The notes beneath the pieces are model-generated. The model worked only from the letters and a program-made list of their open reading frames with translations, did not search any database and was not told where the DNA came from. Both the position numbers and the translations under genes were made by a program. This document shows, piece after piece, positions 44,829-53,847 of a stretch of DNA of 64,000 nucleotides. This DNA comes from Alphaproteobacteria bacterium (GTDB lineage Bacteria; Pseudomonadota; Alphaproteobacteria; ATCC43930; CGMCC-115725). Where the stretch lies: contig JASHOB010000215.1 of NCBI GenBank assembly GCA_030041335.1, positions 88,749-152,748 on the forward strand, given 5' to 3'. The first letter of the stretch is position 1. Each line of letters opens with the position of its first letter.

Positions 44829-45140
44829 CTAGCAAGCGCAGTGGGTAGTCACCTTGGCTTTGACGCGATGTCTCCGGTGGTGCACCACCACGGGAGGCCG
44901 ATAATAGGGATAACCGTAAGCGTAGGTATAGGGGTACGGGTAGGCATAGGAGTAGGGGTAATAAGGATAGGCCGCATAATACGGGGAATAGGCGTAGGGA
45001 TAGGGGTACGGGTATCCCCAGAACGGCCCGAATCCGAAGCCGATGAAGACGCGGGCCGATGCGGGCGTCGCGACCGCCAAAGCCAGGGCGAGGGCGACCA
45101 ACGCCCCCAAAATCCCGCTGCGGAATCGTCCTTTAGTCAT
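44829..45140 (-). CDS. Exported Tyr/Pro-rich low-complexity protein
   Basis: This 103-residue protein has a signal peptide (ILGALVALALALAVATPASA) followed by FIGFGFGPFWGYPYPYPYAY. Repeats of Tyr-Pro, Tyr-Ala and Tyr-Tyr continue for over 40 residues. It ends in a basic His/Arg/Lys stretch and a final CAC. The DNA is a run of degenerate TA-G repeats on the plus strand (about 44920-45010), unlike its GC-rich neighbours. I chose the ATG at 45140 since it gives the signal peptide. Similar small proteins occur widely in alphaproteobacteria as hypothetical exported proteins, and their function is unknown. Confidence 0.75.
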   Translation of the reverse strand: MTKGRFRSGILGALVALALALAVATPASARVFIGFGFGPFWGYPYPYPYAYSPYYAAYPYYPYSYAYPYPYTYAYGYPYYRPPVVVHHRRHRVKAKVTTHCAC

Positions 45141-45554
45141 TGTCCCGTTCCTTGAGCCAGGGGGCTGAAACCAGTCGCGCCACGCCCCCAATCTCCGGTT
45201 GGCGGTCTGGCTTCTGCAGATCGGATATGGGCCAATCCTGGTACAAATGGCGACTCGCGGCAGCCCCGCACACCGAGCATCATGACGCGATTGTTGTCGA
45301 GGGACAATCGTGATCGCCGCTTTGGGGAGATCAGCCGCTGATTTGTCACAAGAACCGTCATCGCCGCACCGCCCGAAGCTCAACCCTTATATCATGAAAG
45401 ACATCTAAATAATTGTTTTTTAACTATTTATATCTCATCATGGTTCCATGTGACACTTTGCGGGCGTCGGTAAGCTCGAACCCGGTGACGATGATCGCCC
45501 GCACGACCGGTCTACGCGCGACCGGTCCGGCTGTCGCGGCTTCGAGCGGTGCGG
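45141..45554. other. 414-base stretch with an AT-rich island, no gene seen
   Basis: The interval lies between the starts and ends of two minus-strand genes. The part at 45390-45440 is markedly AT-rich (ATTGTTTTTTAAC and TATTTATATCTC), in contrast to its surroundings, and may include the promoter of the Tyr/Pro-rich gene. I cannot define a -35/-10 pair. No coding frame looks genuine. Confidence 0.45.
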
Positions 45555-46754
45555 TTATGCCGCTACTTCTTCCGCCGCCGGGACCCGCGTGATCTGGTGA
45601 GCCTGGAGCGCCGGCAGGACGTCGCTGGCGAACCGGCGGATTTGGTTGAGGAACATCTCCTGCGGCATCGCACCCCGGTTCATGCTGACGAGCACGGTGT
45701 CGGCGCCGGCATGCTCGGCGATGGCGATGATGCGGTCACGCACCTCGTCGGCGGTGCCCCAAGGCTGGTCCTCCGCGGCGCGCTCGACATCCTGCATCGT
45801 CATCTGGCGGAAATCCTCGCGCGTGCGCGCGGCAGCGCGCAGATTTTCCGGTCGGATGTAGTCGAGCGAGGCAGCGCTGACATAGCCCGTGGTCTTGGCC
45901 ACCGCGGTCTCGGTTATGTTGCCGTGACTAAAGAGGGTGCGATGGAAGTAGAGATGATAAGGGCCCATCTCCTTCACCGCCTGCGCCTTGCTGTCGGCGA
46001 TGTAGGCGCTGGCGCCGATCGACAGATGGTTGGGCGTCACGGTGAAGCCGTTGAGCCGCATCATCCTGGCGTAATAGCGCACGATGTCTTCCGTTAAGCC
46101 GCGGCCGCCCAGCCCCGGCGTAATCGGCGTATTGTGACGCGCTGCCCATTCGATCGATTCCTTGCTCGTCGTTATTGGAATCCATATCGGGGGATGCGGC
46201 TGCTGCAACGGGCGGGGCCAAATCGCCACGTCCCGGTAGGACCAGTATTTGCCCTGGTATGAAAACACTTCCTCATCCCACGCTTTTAGGATGATCTCGT
46301 AAGCTTCCTCGTAGCGCGCGCGGGATTGCCGCTGGTCAACACCATAAACGTTGTATTCGCGCGGAATGCCGCGCGCGAAGCCGGAAACGAGGCGGCCATT
46401 CGACATGCAATCGAGCATCGCCAGCTCTTCGGCAAGCCGCAAAGGCTCGTGCAGCGGCAATAAATTGCCGTAAATCAGCAGCTTTAGCCTCTTGGTGCGC
46501 TGCGCCGCGGCGGCCGCCAGCAGGTTGGGCGAATTCATCAGCCCGTAGGGCGAGGTATGATGCTCGTTGAAGCCGATTCCGTCGTAACCGAGCCGGTCCA
46601 TTTCCTCCCACGCCGCCAAATGCTCGGCATAAGTTTGCGCCGCAACCGCCGGCTTGAAATGCTTCTTCTCCAGCGGGAAAGGCAATTCGTTGTCGACTTT
46701 GAGATGATCAAGATGCTCGCCATAAGGCAGAAGATCGAAAATAAAAACTTTCAT
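45555..46754 (-). CDS. LLM-class flavin-dependent oxidoreductase
   Basis: This 399-residue bacterial luciferase-like monooxygenase is expected to use FMNH2 or F420-type flavin and oxygen. Motifs are RLGYDGIGFNEHHTSPYGL at the N-terminal side, RTKRLKLLIYGNLLPLHEPL, AEELAMLDCMSNGRLVSGFA, EYNVYGVDQRQSRARYEEAY, and PHPPIWIPITTSKES. QAVKEMGPYHLYFHRTL is a subgroup-specific stretch. I chose the ATG at 46754 as it opens MKVFIFDLLPYGEH; the frame is open further upstream. Substrate unknown. It is transcribed divergently from the DoxX pair. Confidence 0.93.
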   Translation of the reverse strand: MKVFIFDLLPYGEHLDHLKVDNELPFPLEKKHFKPAVAAQTYAEHLAAWEEMDRLGYDGIGFNEHHTSPYGLMNSPNLLAAAAAQRTKRLKLLIYGNLLPLHEPLRLAEELAMLDCMSNGRLVSGFARGIPREYNVYGVDQRQSRARYEEAYEIILKAWDEEVFSYQGKYWSYRDVAIWPRPLQQPHPPIWIPITTSKESIEWAARHNTPITPGLGGRGLTEDIVRYYARMMRLNGFTVTPNHLSIGASAYIADSKAQAVKEMGPYHLYFHRTLFSHGNITETAVAKTTGYVSAASLDYIRPENLRAAARTREDFRQMTMQDVERAAEDQPWGTADEVRDRIIAIAEHAGADTVLVSMNRGAMPQEMFLNQIRRFASDVLPALQAHQITRVPAAEEVAA

Positions 46755-47206
46755 CGTGGTGCTCGTCCCGGCCGTAAAACGCGAAGTTGGATCATGGCAA
46801 GCCGGGTGGCGCGCGTCCAATCGTTTCATGACGAAGCCCGGTGCGATTGGCTCGCACCCTTGAGCACGTCCAACGGGCAAACGCGCCGGGGCTAGGCGGG
46901 TTAGCGTTTGCACAAAATCGGCCGGTCGACTTTTCTTGCCGGTCTTTACCGATCCGCCGCCGTGGCGTGGTCGCATGGAAGGCGGAATTGCCCGAAGACG
47001 ATTTAGGTGCTCCTCCGAATTGCCGTGCATCAAATCCGCGCTCGCAAACATGGAACGCCACTAACAGTTGAGGCCTGTTGCGCAAGCGCACCCGAATCCA
47101 GAAACCGGAAGTTGCTCGATACATCACCCGCATTATGCTAAAGAATTGAGCACTAAGAACGGTCGGTCCCAATAGAGAACGGCAACAACCTAACCGGGGG
47201 AACGTC
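46755..47206. other. 452-base divergent region, no gene seen
   Basis: This region separates the LLM enzyme (minus) from the first DoxX gene (plus). Frames within it are Arg/Pro-rich without recognisable domains. The DoxX-side part has a promoter-like pair described separately. There is no terminator-like hairpin of note. Confidence 0.45.
47112..47139 (+). promoter_or_regulatory. Possible promoter of the tandem DoxX genes
   Basis: TTGCTC (47112-47117) and TATGCT (47134-47139) are 16 bases apart, about 70 bases upstream of the first DoxX gene. Each matches the sigma-70 consensus at four of six positions. Tentative. Confidence 0.35.
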
Positions 47207-47635
47207 ATGGACTTTCTTGCACCTTATCGCCATCAACTGCTCAGCGTTTTGCGCATCGCATTCGCGTTGTTCTTTCTCCAGCATCCGGCAGCCAAGTTTC
47301 TCCACTGGCCGCACATTGCCTATTTTGATCACCTGAGTCCCCTTTCCTGGCCAATCGGTATCGCCGGCATCATCGAGACGATTTTCGGTCTATTGCTGCT
47401 GGTTGGGCTCTTAAGCCGTCTGTCGGCGTTCATATTGTCCGGCGAGATGGCGGTCGCTTACTTCATGTTCCACGTACCAATGGGTATGCCGCAGCCCGGC
47501 ATTCTGCCAATCCTGAATGGCGGCGAGGCAGCTGTGCTCTATTGCTTCGGCTTCCTCTATCTTGCCGCTGCCGGGCCTGGCCCGTGGGCGCTCGACACCA
47601 GCATGGGTACCGAGGAGGCAAAAGCCACAACCTAA
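47207..47635 (+). CDS. DoxX family membrane protein (first of tandem pair)
   Basis: This 142-residue protein has four predicted transmembrane helices. Family features include LLSVLRIAFALFFLQHPAAK, IAGIIETIFGLLLLVGLLSR, LSAFILSGEMAVAYFMFHVP and LYCFGFLYLAAAGPGPWALD. DoxX-family proteins in bacteria are membrane redox components of uncertain role. CCGGGGGAACGTC precedes the ATG. Its closest visible relative is the next gene, 60 bases downstream, so they arose by tandem duplication. Confidence 0.9.
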   Translation: MDFLAPYRHQLLSVLRIAFALFFLQHPAAKFLHWPHIAYFDHLSPLSWPIGIAGIIETIFGLLLLVGLLSRLSAFILSGEMAVAYFMFHVPMGMPQPGILPILNGGEAAVLYCFGFLYLAAAGPGPWALDTSMGTEEAKATT

Positions 47636-47695
47636 GCTTGGGACACCGGGCGGCGGCGCGCGGCGTCGCCGCCCACAAACTCAACGGAGTCGAGT

Positions 47696-48094
47696 GTGGA
47701 TTATCTGGCGCGCTTTCGGCCGCAATTGCTGAGCGTGATGCGGCTCGCAGTGGGTTTGGTGTTTCTTGAATTTCCGGTAGCCAAAATCCTCGGGTTTCCG
47801 ACGCCCGTGTTCGGTCCTTTCGATCCGCTCTCTTTTCCGTTGGGAGTGTCGGGGGTGATCGAGGCCGTTTTCGGCCTCTTGCTGTTCTTTGGCCTTTTCA
47901 CACGGATCGCCGCCTTTATCTTGTCCGGCGAGATGGCCGTTGCCTATTTCATCGCGCATGCGCCGCACGGGTTTTATCCGATGCTGAATCGGGGTTTGCC
48001 CGCGGTCGTATTCTGCTTCGTGTATCTCTATTTCGCGGCCGCCGGGGGAGGTCCGTGGAGCCTCGATGCCGTCTTGCAGCGCGACAAGGTCTAA
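47696..48094 (+). CDS. DoxX family membrane protein (second of tandem pair)
   Basis: This 132-residue protein starts at GTG behind a GGAG. It aligns along its whole length with the preceding gene: MDYLARFRPQLLSVMRLAVG, GVIEAVFGLLLFFGLFTR, AAFILSGEMAVAYFIAHAPH and VYLYFAAAGGGPWSLDAVL. The two presumably form a hetero-oligomer or are partially redundant. It converges with, and overlaps by four bases, the broken methyltransferase gene. Confidence 0.9.
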   Translation: MDYLARFRPQLLSVMRLAVGLVFLEFPVAKILGFPTPVFGPFDPLSFPLGVSGVIEAVFGLLLFFGLFTRIAAFILSGEMAVAYFIAHAPHGFYPMLNRGLPAVVFCFVYLYFAAAGGGPWSLDAVLQRDKV

Positions 48095-48805
48095 TCGGGC
48101 TTTTGGAATTTCAGCACATAAGCGTCGACATTGTTCGCGGTGTGCGAATGGGTGTCGCGCTTGTCTTCGGGTCGGCGCAGGAAATCGCCATGTCCGACCA
48201 GTTTAAATCCGGCTGCCTCGATTTCCGATCGCACCAGGGCCTCGTCGGAACGGTGCGGTGTCTTGACGGCGCTGGCGACGCTGGTGCCGGCACCTGGCTT
48301 GGCCGACCAGTCGCCCATGATGAAATAGGCGTGTGGCTTGAGCGCCGCATAAATCGCCTTGAGCAGTTTGGGGCGATCGACGCCCAGATACGCGATGTCG
48401 TGATAACAAAGAAGAAAGTCACAAGATCGAATTGCATTCCGGCGGCGCCGGATCATCGAACGGACGCACGACTGAAACGATGTTCGCGCCCGCCGGCGTC
48501 TTGAGGCGTGCCTCCAATTGGGCTTTGACGCGAGCGTAGCCGGCCTCAGAGTTCTGCGCATAGACCTTGGCGCCGGCGCGAGCCGTGAGTTCCGCCTTGT
48601 AGCCATAGACGTCGAAGATATCGAGCACCGTCATGCCGGGCTTGATACCGAGGAAGGCGAGCCATCGCACGGGCGCCCGATTGGCGTCGAGCTCGCGGTC
48701 TGCCGCACTGCGGTCGGGTGCCGCGACGATCGCCGCATAGTTCGGTGAGCTTTGGGCGTGGGCCGCCACCGCGAACAGCAAAAGAAACATTGCGCCGGCA
48801 AACAT
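48091..48805 (-). pseudogene. Frameshifted exported class I methyltransferase-like gene
   Basis: The start at 48805 gives a signal peptide ([18 protein letters not shown]) then YAAIVAAPDRSAADRELDAN and LGIKPGMTVLDIFDVYGYKA, a methyltransferase-like motif I. The frame runs to a stop at 48419 just after PFDDPAPPE. A second frame gives QFDLVTFF for a few codons. A third continues CYHDIAYLGVDRPKLLKAIY, HAYFIMGDWSAKPGAGTSV and ends at 48091. Homologues I recall join these blocks in one frame of about 240 residues. Two compensating indels near 48410-48440 break it. A sequencing error is the alternative. Confidence 0.8.
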
Positions 48806-48953
48806 TTTGGACGCCAGGTTTTCCCCACTTGCTTTGGGCCAACGGCCCCGCGGTTTGACCCGCACGAGAAGACTCCCCTCTCCCGCGAACCTTCGCGGCG
48901 GGGATCCGCCGGCAGCGGCACTTCCGCCGACGTATCGTTCTCGCCGTCCTCAC

Positions 48954-48981
48954 TTGCCGCGCAACGGAGCCTCCCTATAAT
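48954..48981 (+). promoter_or_regulatory. Sigma-70 promoter of purE
   Basis: TTGCCG (48954-48959) and a perfect TATAAT (48976-48981) are 16 bases apart. Transcription would start near 48988, giving a leader of about 30 bases with AAGGA ahead of the TTG start codon at 49019. Confidence 0.7.
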
Positions 48982-49018
48982 GCGCCGCCTTCGCCAGCGA
49001 ATTTCACAAGGACGCGCC

Positions 49019-49504
49019 TTGCAGCCTGCCGTCGGCATCATAATGGGCAGCCAATCGGACTGGGACACGATGCGGCACGCGGCCGAAACGCTCGAGACGC
49101 TCGGCGTTGCGCACGAAACGCGGATCGTCTCGGCGCACCGTACCCCGAAGCGGCTCGTCGCCTACGCCGAACATGCGCGTGAGCGCGGCATCAAGGTTAT
49201 TATCGCCGGGGCCGGTGGTGCGGCGCATCTTCCTGGCATGGTGGCTTCGATGACCGCGTTGCCGGTGCTCGGCGTGCCGATCGAAAGTGCGGCGCTCAAG
49301 GGCATTGACAGCCTGCTATCCATCGCGCAAATGCCGGGCGGCGTGCCCGTCGGTACGCTCGCAATCGGCAAGTCCGGCGCCGTCAACGCCGCGTTGCTCG
49401 CTGTCGCTATCCTTGCCCTCGGCGATGCCAAGCTTGCGGAATCGCTCGACAAATGGCGTAAAGCACAAACGGAATCGGTTGCCGAGATGCCGACCAAGAA
49501 TTGA
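49019..49504 (+). CDS. purE: N5-carboxyaminoimidazole ribonucleotide mutase
   Basis: This 161-residue class I PurE converts N5-CAIR to CAIR in purine synthesis. It carries [20 protein letters not shown], the phosphate-binding start; [15 protein letters not shown] with the catalytic His; [17 protein letters not shown]; and [21 protein letters not shown] chose TTG at 49019, with AAGGA ten bases upstream. The in-frame ATG at 48980 lies inside the TATAAT promoter box and cannot be on that transcript. It overlaps purK. Confidence 0.95.
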   Translation: MQPAVGIIMGSQSDWDTMRHAAETLETLGVAHETRIVSAHRTPKRLVAYAEHARERGIKVIIAGAGGAAHLPGMVASMTALPVLGVPIESAALKGIDSLLSIAQMPGGVPVGTLAIGKSGAVNAALLAVAILALGDAKLAESLDKWRKAQTESVAEMPTKN

Positions 49505-49512
49505 TCGGCGAA

Positions 49513-50580
49513 ATGATCGAACCTGGTGGCACCATCGGCATTCTCGGCGGCGGCCAATTGGGCCGCATGACAGCGCTGGCCGCCGCCAACCTGGCCTATC
49601 GCTGCCATATCTATTGTCCCGACGCGACCAGTCCGGCGATGCAGGTATCGCCCTATGCCACCGTCGCCGCCTACGACGACCAGGCGGCGCTGGAGCGATT
49701 CGCGGCCGCGGTCGACGTCGTTACCTTCGAGTTTGAGAACGTGCCGGCCGCGACGGCAGCATTATTGGCGACCGGGAAGCCGGTATATCCGCGGCCTGCG
49801 ATCCTTGGCATCTGCCAGAATCGGCTCAAAGAAAAGGATTTTCTGCGGGCGCATGGCGTGGCGACAACCCCTTACCGCAAAGTGACAAGCGCGCGCGAAC
49901 TGGCCATGGCGCTGGGCGAGATCGGGTCGAGCGCCATCCTCAAGACTTCGCAGTTTGGTTATGACGGCAAGGGGCAGATCGCGGTCGAACCGGGCATCGA
50001 CGTCGCGGGCGCCTGGTCGAGCCTCAAGACGAGCGAAGGGATCCTGGAGAGACGCGTCGATTTTGCCTGCGAGATCTCGGTGGTCTTGGCGCGCGGCGCC
50101 GATGGCCTTGTCGCTTCTTATGTGCCGGTCGAAAACCGGCATAAGCTCGGCATCCTCGCCGCCACCATCGCGCCCGCGCCGATCGATTCTTCGCTCGCCA
50201 CTCAAGCCGATACCATCGCGCGCAACATCGCCGAAGCGCTCGATCTTGTTGGTGTGCTCGCAGTCGAGATGTTCGTCACCAGAGATGGTGGCCTGATGGT
50301 GAACGAATTGGCGCCGCGGCCCCACAATTCCGGCCATTGGACTATTGATGCCTGCGTGACCAGCCAATTCGAGCAATTGGTCCGTGCCGTGTGCGGCCTG
50401 CCGCTGGGCTCGACTGCGGTGCGATCGGAAGCGGTAATGACCAACCTCATCGGCGCCGATGTGGCAATCTGGCGCGAAGCGATCGGCGAGCAGGGAACCA
50501 AGCTCCATCTCTATGGCAAAGCCGACGCGGCACCCGGGCGCAAGATGGGTCACATCACGCGGCTTAAGCCGCGGTCCTAA
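49513..50580 (+). CDS. purK: N5-carboxyaminoimidazole ribonucleotide synthase
   Basis: This 355-residue ATP-grasp ligase makes N5-CAIR from AIR, bicarbonate and ATP, feeding PurE. GTIGILGGGQLGRM lies at residues 6-19. TFEFENVP, LKTSQFGYDGKGQ, and VEMFVTRDGGLMVNELAPRP with HNSGHWTIDAC are the family signatures. I chose the ATG at 49513; a TTG at 49501 overlapping the purE stop is the alternative, adding four residues. purE-purK is the standard gene pair. Confidence 0.95.
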   Translation: MIEPGGTIGILGGGQLGRMTALAAANLAYRCHIYCPDATSPAMQVSPYATVAAYDDQAALERFAAAVDVVTFEFENVPAATAALLATGKPVYPRPAILGICQNRLKEKDFLRAHGVATTPYRKVTSARELAMALGEIGSSAILKTSQFGYDGKGQIAVEPGIDVAGAWSSLKTSEGILERRVDFACEISVVLARGADGLVASYVPVENRHKLGILAATIAPAPIDSSLATQADTIARNIAEALDLVGVLAVEMFVTRDGGLMVNELAPRPHNSGHWTIDACVTSQFEQLVRAVCGLPLGSTAVRSEAVMTNLIGADVAIWREAIGEQGTKLHLYGKADAAPGRKMGHITRLKPRS

Positions 50581-50765
50581 CCCGAGCCCCGATCATCGAT
50601 GGCCGTGGTTTCCAAACCCGCGATGAGCACCGAGATCCCCAAAAGGCTTTGTTTGCTCTATTCTCAAACTAGGGCGGGCGAAAGGGCGGGTTGCAATCAC
50701 GCGGGGGCGGCGATTCAGCCCCTCGGCGGCAGGCGTACCATCCAACGACCCCGTAATCGGAGACC

Positions 50766-52823
50766 ATGACTCTCAAACAGTTAGTAAGCGTTGCGAACGG
50801 AGCGGGTATTTCGCTCAACGTTGGCGAGGGCGGCAGGTTCGAGATCGTCGACCACAAGCGTTCTTGGACATTCTCCGGCCGGGTCGGCACGCCGCTCGCC
50901 GGTTTGAGCGCCCAACGCGGCCGCGATCGGGCCGGTTTATTTCGGGAAATCTCCTTCGCTTTCACCGGCCCAAGGCGCGCGGCACGTCGCGGCGCCATCA
51001 GGCTATACGATCGCCGCGATGTCGTGCTGTTCCGGCACGAGTTCATTGATCCCGGAACAACCGCCGAGGTATTTCCGTCGTTGTCGCAATATCCGCGCCG
51101 ACTCCATCACCTCACCTATACCGGGATTTTTGGCGGCTTCAGCTTTTCGCGATTTGGCGCCGACGGGCCTTGGGTTTTTTTTGACGACGATGGCAATGCT
51201 TTCATCGTGTCGGCCGCGTCGCATTTTATGAATGGCTTGCTCTCGCGAGGCTCTCGCGGCGAGCTGCGCTGCGGGAGCGTCGCCAATACGCAAACGATTC
51301 CCTCGGGTTTTGTCCAGACCGCGGTGCTGGCCGTGGCGTCCGGCATCAACCAAACCTTCGAGAACTGGGGAAGATTTCTCACGGATCTCGCGGGCAAGAA
51401 GCGGCCCGCGAATGATGCCGATGCCGGCCTCAAATATCTCGGCTATTGGACCGACCACGGCGCGCGCTACTACTACCGTACTGCGCCGGGTTTGGACTAT
51501 GTCGGGACGCTCCTCAAAGTGCGTGACGAGTTCGACGCGGCGAACCAGCGCCTTGGCTATCTCCAGCTCGATAGTTGGTTCTATCCCAAGGGCAGGCGCG
51601 GCGATTGGCGTGCCGTTCGTCACGGCGCTTATCTCTATGATGCGGCACCGGAGCTCTTTCCGGATGGCCTTGGTGCATTTCAGAAAAAGCTCGGGCTGCC
51701 CTTGGTCACGCATAATCGCTGGCTTGACGCGCACAGCCCCTACCGCAAGAAATTCGCCGTTTCGGGCAACGTCGCGATCGATCCCAAACTGTGGCGACGA
51801 TGGATGCGTTATTTGCGTGGCAACGGCGTGCGCATCTACGAGCAGGACTGGCTGTCCGGACCGGCACTGCCCCAGCGCACGCTCGATGCCGGCGATCGCT
51901 TCATGGATTCGATGGCGGCCGCCGCCGGCGCCGAGCGCATGACCATGCAATACTGCATGCCGTTGCCGCGGCACTTCCTTCAGAGCAGCAAATATTCGAA
52001 TCTCACCACAATCCGGCCCAGCGGCGATCGGCTAAAGGAGCAGCACTGGCGGTCATTTCTCTTCAATGGGCGCCTGGCGACCGCGCTCGGCGTGTGGCCA
52101 TGGACTGACGTCTTCAAAAGTTCGGAGACGGCAAATCTATTGCTGGCGACGCTGTCGGGCGGAATGGTTGGGATCGGCGACGCCATCGGCAAGATCGATT
52201 GGGTGAGCCTACGACGCGCCGTGCGCGAGGATGGTGTCATCGTCAAGCCGGATGAGCCGCTGACGCCGCTCGATCAATCCTACGTTGCTCGTGCCAAAGA
52301 TTCGTCCGCATCGATCGTGGCGGCGGCGCGCACAAACCACGAAGGTTGGATCACCTCCTATGTGTTCGCGTTTGGTGGAGGAACGATTACAGTTTCGCCT
52401 GCGGCGCTTGGATATGAGGGCCCGGTTTATGCTTACGACTATTTCCGGAAATCGGGCGCCTATCTGACGCCCGAGGCACGGCTGCGACTGACGCTCATGG
52501 GTCGCATCGCCTATTTCATCGTGGTTCCCGTGGCGGCTTCGGGTATCGGCCTGCTCGGCGACCCCGATAAATTTGTCTCGAACGCGCGATCACGCGTGCG
52601 GCGCATCGCCGACAGCGACAGGCTGCGCGCAGAAATCGTGGTCGCACCAGGGGAAAGCCGCGTCCGTCTTCACGGCTTCTCACGGGCGCAACCCGTCCTC
52701 GACGTAAAGGCCGGCTCGATCGAGAACCTGGCCTACGATCAGCGCTACCGATTGTTCCAGTTCGATTTGACTGCCCGGCCCGGCACAGCCGCGACGATCA
52801 CCGCGCGCACGTCGCGTCAATAA
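50766..52823 (+). CDS. Putative alpha-glycosidase (GH36/clan D-like TIM barrel)
   Basis: This 685-residue protein has no signal peptide. The N-terminal 200 residues are beta-rich. A TIM-barrel-like part follows: LKYLGYWTDHGARYYY, LGYLQLDSWFYPKGRRGDW, LPLVTHNRWLDAHSPY, and VRIYEQDWLSGPALPQ. These echo the Trp-Asp-rich strands of alpha-galactosidase and raffinose-synthase-like enzymes, where an Asp like that in YEQDWL is the nucleophile. The C-terminal part is again beta-rich, with GTITVSPAALGYEGPVYAYD. I do not recognise a named family, so the activity is inference. It stands alone with purEK upstream. Confidence 0.6.
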   Translation: MTLKQLVSVANGAGISLNVGEGGRFEIVDHKRSWTFSGRVGTPLAGLSAQRGRDRAGLFREISFAFTGPRRAARRGAIRLYDRRDVVLFRHEFIDPGTTAEVFPSLSQYPRRLHHLTYTGIFGGFSFSRFGADGPWVFFDDDGNAFIVSAASHFMNGLLSRGSRGELRCGSVANTQTIPSGFVQTAVLAVASGINQTFENWGRFLTDLAGKKRPANDADAGLKYLGYWTDHGARYYYRTAPGLDYVGTLLKVRDEFDAANQRLGYLQLDSWFYPKGRRGDWRAVRHGAYLYDAAPELFPDGLGAFQKKLGLPLVTHNRWLDAHSPYRKKFAVSGNVAIDPKLWRRWMRYLRGNGVRIYEQDWLSGPALPQRTLDAGDRFMDSMAAAAGAERMTMQYCMPLPRHFLQSSKYSNLTTIRPSGDRLKEQHWRSFLFNGRLATALGVWPWTDVFKSSETANLLLATLSGGMVGIGDAIGKIDWVSLRRAVREDGVIVKPDEPLTPLDQSYVARAKDSSASIVAAARTNHEGWITSYVFAFGGGTITVSPAALGYEGPVYAYDYFRKSGAYLTPEARLRLTLMGRIAYFIVVPVAASGIGLLGDPDKFVSNARSRVRRIADSDRLRAEIVVAPGESRVRLHGFSRAQPVLDVKAGSIENLAYDQRYRLFQFDLTARPGTAATITARTSRQ

Positions 52824-53255
52824 AGCGGTTTGTCCGCCCTGCTACTGACCGGTCTCCGGAACCGGCTGGCAACACGGCCCCGGGTCCCGGTGTCGGGCCG
52901 CGCGCGACGCCGGCTTGCGCGAACCCGTCGCAGACGGGACGGCAAAGCTGGAGATAACCAAGTCGCGCGTGCCTCGCCCATGATCGCGAGGAGCCGCATT
53001 GCGCATTTTTGCGGGGCCAGGTTGATTTTGCGAGATTGGAAAAATCCGCGATCGGGCGCCGGCTGATGGGCGGTTAGCCCGCCTTTAGCCGGTGCGGCAA
53101 AATCACGTCGCAAGAATATTGTCCTTCCCACCGCCGCCCACGCCACTCTTCTTTGCTTCCGGCTTCGGGCTGGAAAAATCTCTTCCAACCGACTATCCTT
53201 GTTAATGAAGAATTCTTCGGCTGAAGAAGCAGATTGCTGCCACGGAGGCGACGCC
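52824..53255. other. 432-base stretch without a convincing gene
   Basis: Frames on both strands here are Arg/Ala/Pro-rich. No domain, terminator with T-run or strong promoter can be named. The last bases contain GGAGGCGACGCC, the ribosome binding site of the VOC gene. Confidence 0.45.
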
Positions 53256-53828
53256 ATGACGATCGACACGGAAACCAAAGCCAGCCCGGGCGCCAGCAAG
53301 CATGGCCGCCTGCCAAGCCGCTTGCACCATAATGCCTATGTCACCAAGGACATGGAGGCGACTCGGCATTTCTATGAGGATATTCTGGGGTTTCCGCTGC
53401 TCGCGACCTGGTGCGAGCAAGACGAGTTGTTCGGCGCGCTGCGGGTCTATTGCCATTGCTTTTTCGGTATCGGCGACGGCGGCGCACTGGCGTTCTTCCA
53501 GTTTGCGAACAAGAGCGACCAGGACCAGTTCGGGCCACAAATGCCGTTCACGCCATTCCATCACATCGCGCTCAACGTCGATGCGGCGGCCCAGGCCGAA
53601 ATCGAACAGCGCATCAAAGCGGCAGGCTTGAAGGAACCACAAACATTCGTGTTGGAGCATGGCTATTGCCGCTCGGTCTATGTCACCGACCCAAATGGTC
53701 TGATCGTCGAGCTGACGCACGACGCGCCTAATGTCGAGAAGATCAATGCGGATCGGTTGGCCGATGCGCGCTCGGAGCTGAAGCGCTGGCTGGCCGGTGA
53801 CCACCACTCGAACAACAACTACCGCTAA
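53256..53828 (+). CDS. VOC / glyoxalase-bleomycin resistance family protein
   Basis: This 190-residue protein has the paired beta-alpha-beta-beta-beta modules of the vicinal oxygen chelate family: LHHNAYVTKDMEATRHFYED starts module one, with a metal His. FTPFHHIALNVDAAAQAEIE starts module two, with another His; YVTDPNGLIVELTHDAP ends with the metal Glu. It may be a dioxygenase or isomerase; substrate unknown. I chose the ATG at 53256 because GGAGGCGACGCC precedes it. The FMN split-barrel gene follows after 19 bases. Confidence 0.9.
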   Translation: MTIDTETKASPGASKHGRLPSRLHHNAYVTKDMEATRHFYEDILGFPLLATWCEQDELFGALRVYCHCFFGIGDGGALAFFQFANKSDQDQFGPQMPFTPFHHIALNVDAAAQAEIEQRIKAAGLKEPQTFVLEHGYCRSVYVTDPNGLIVELTHDAPNVEKINADRLADARSELKRWLAGDHHSNNNYR

Positions 53829-53847
53829 CGACTGGACGGGGGACGAA

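Noticed and set aside
44920..45010. Possible tandem repeat or CRISPR-like array
   Set aside because: The TA-G-rich repeats are irregular, have no spacers and are explained by codons for Tyr, Pro and Ala.
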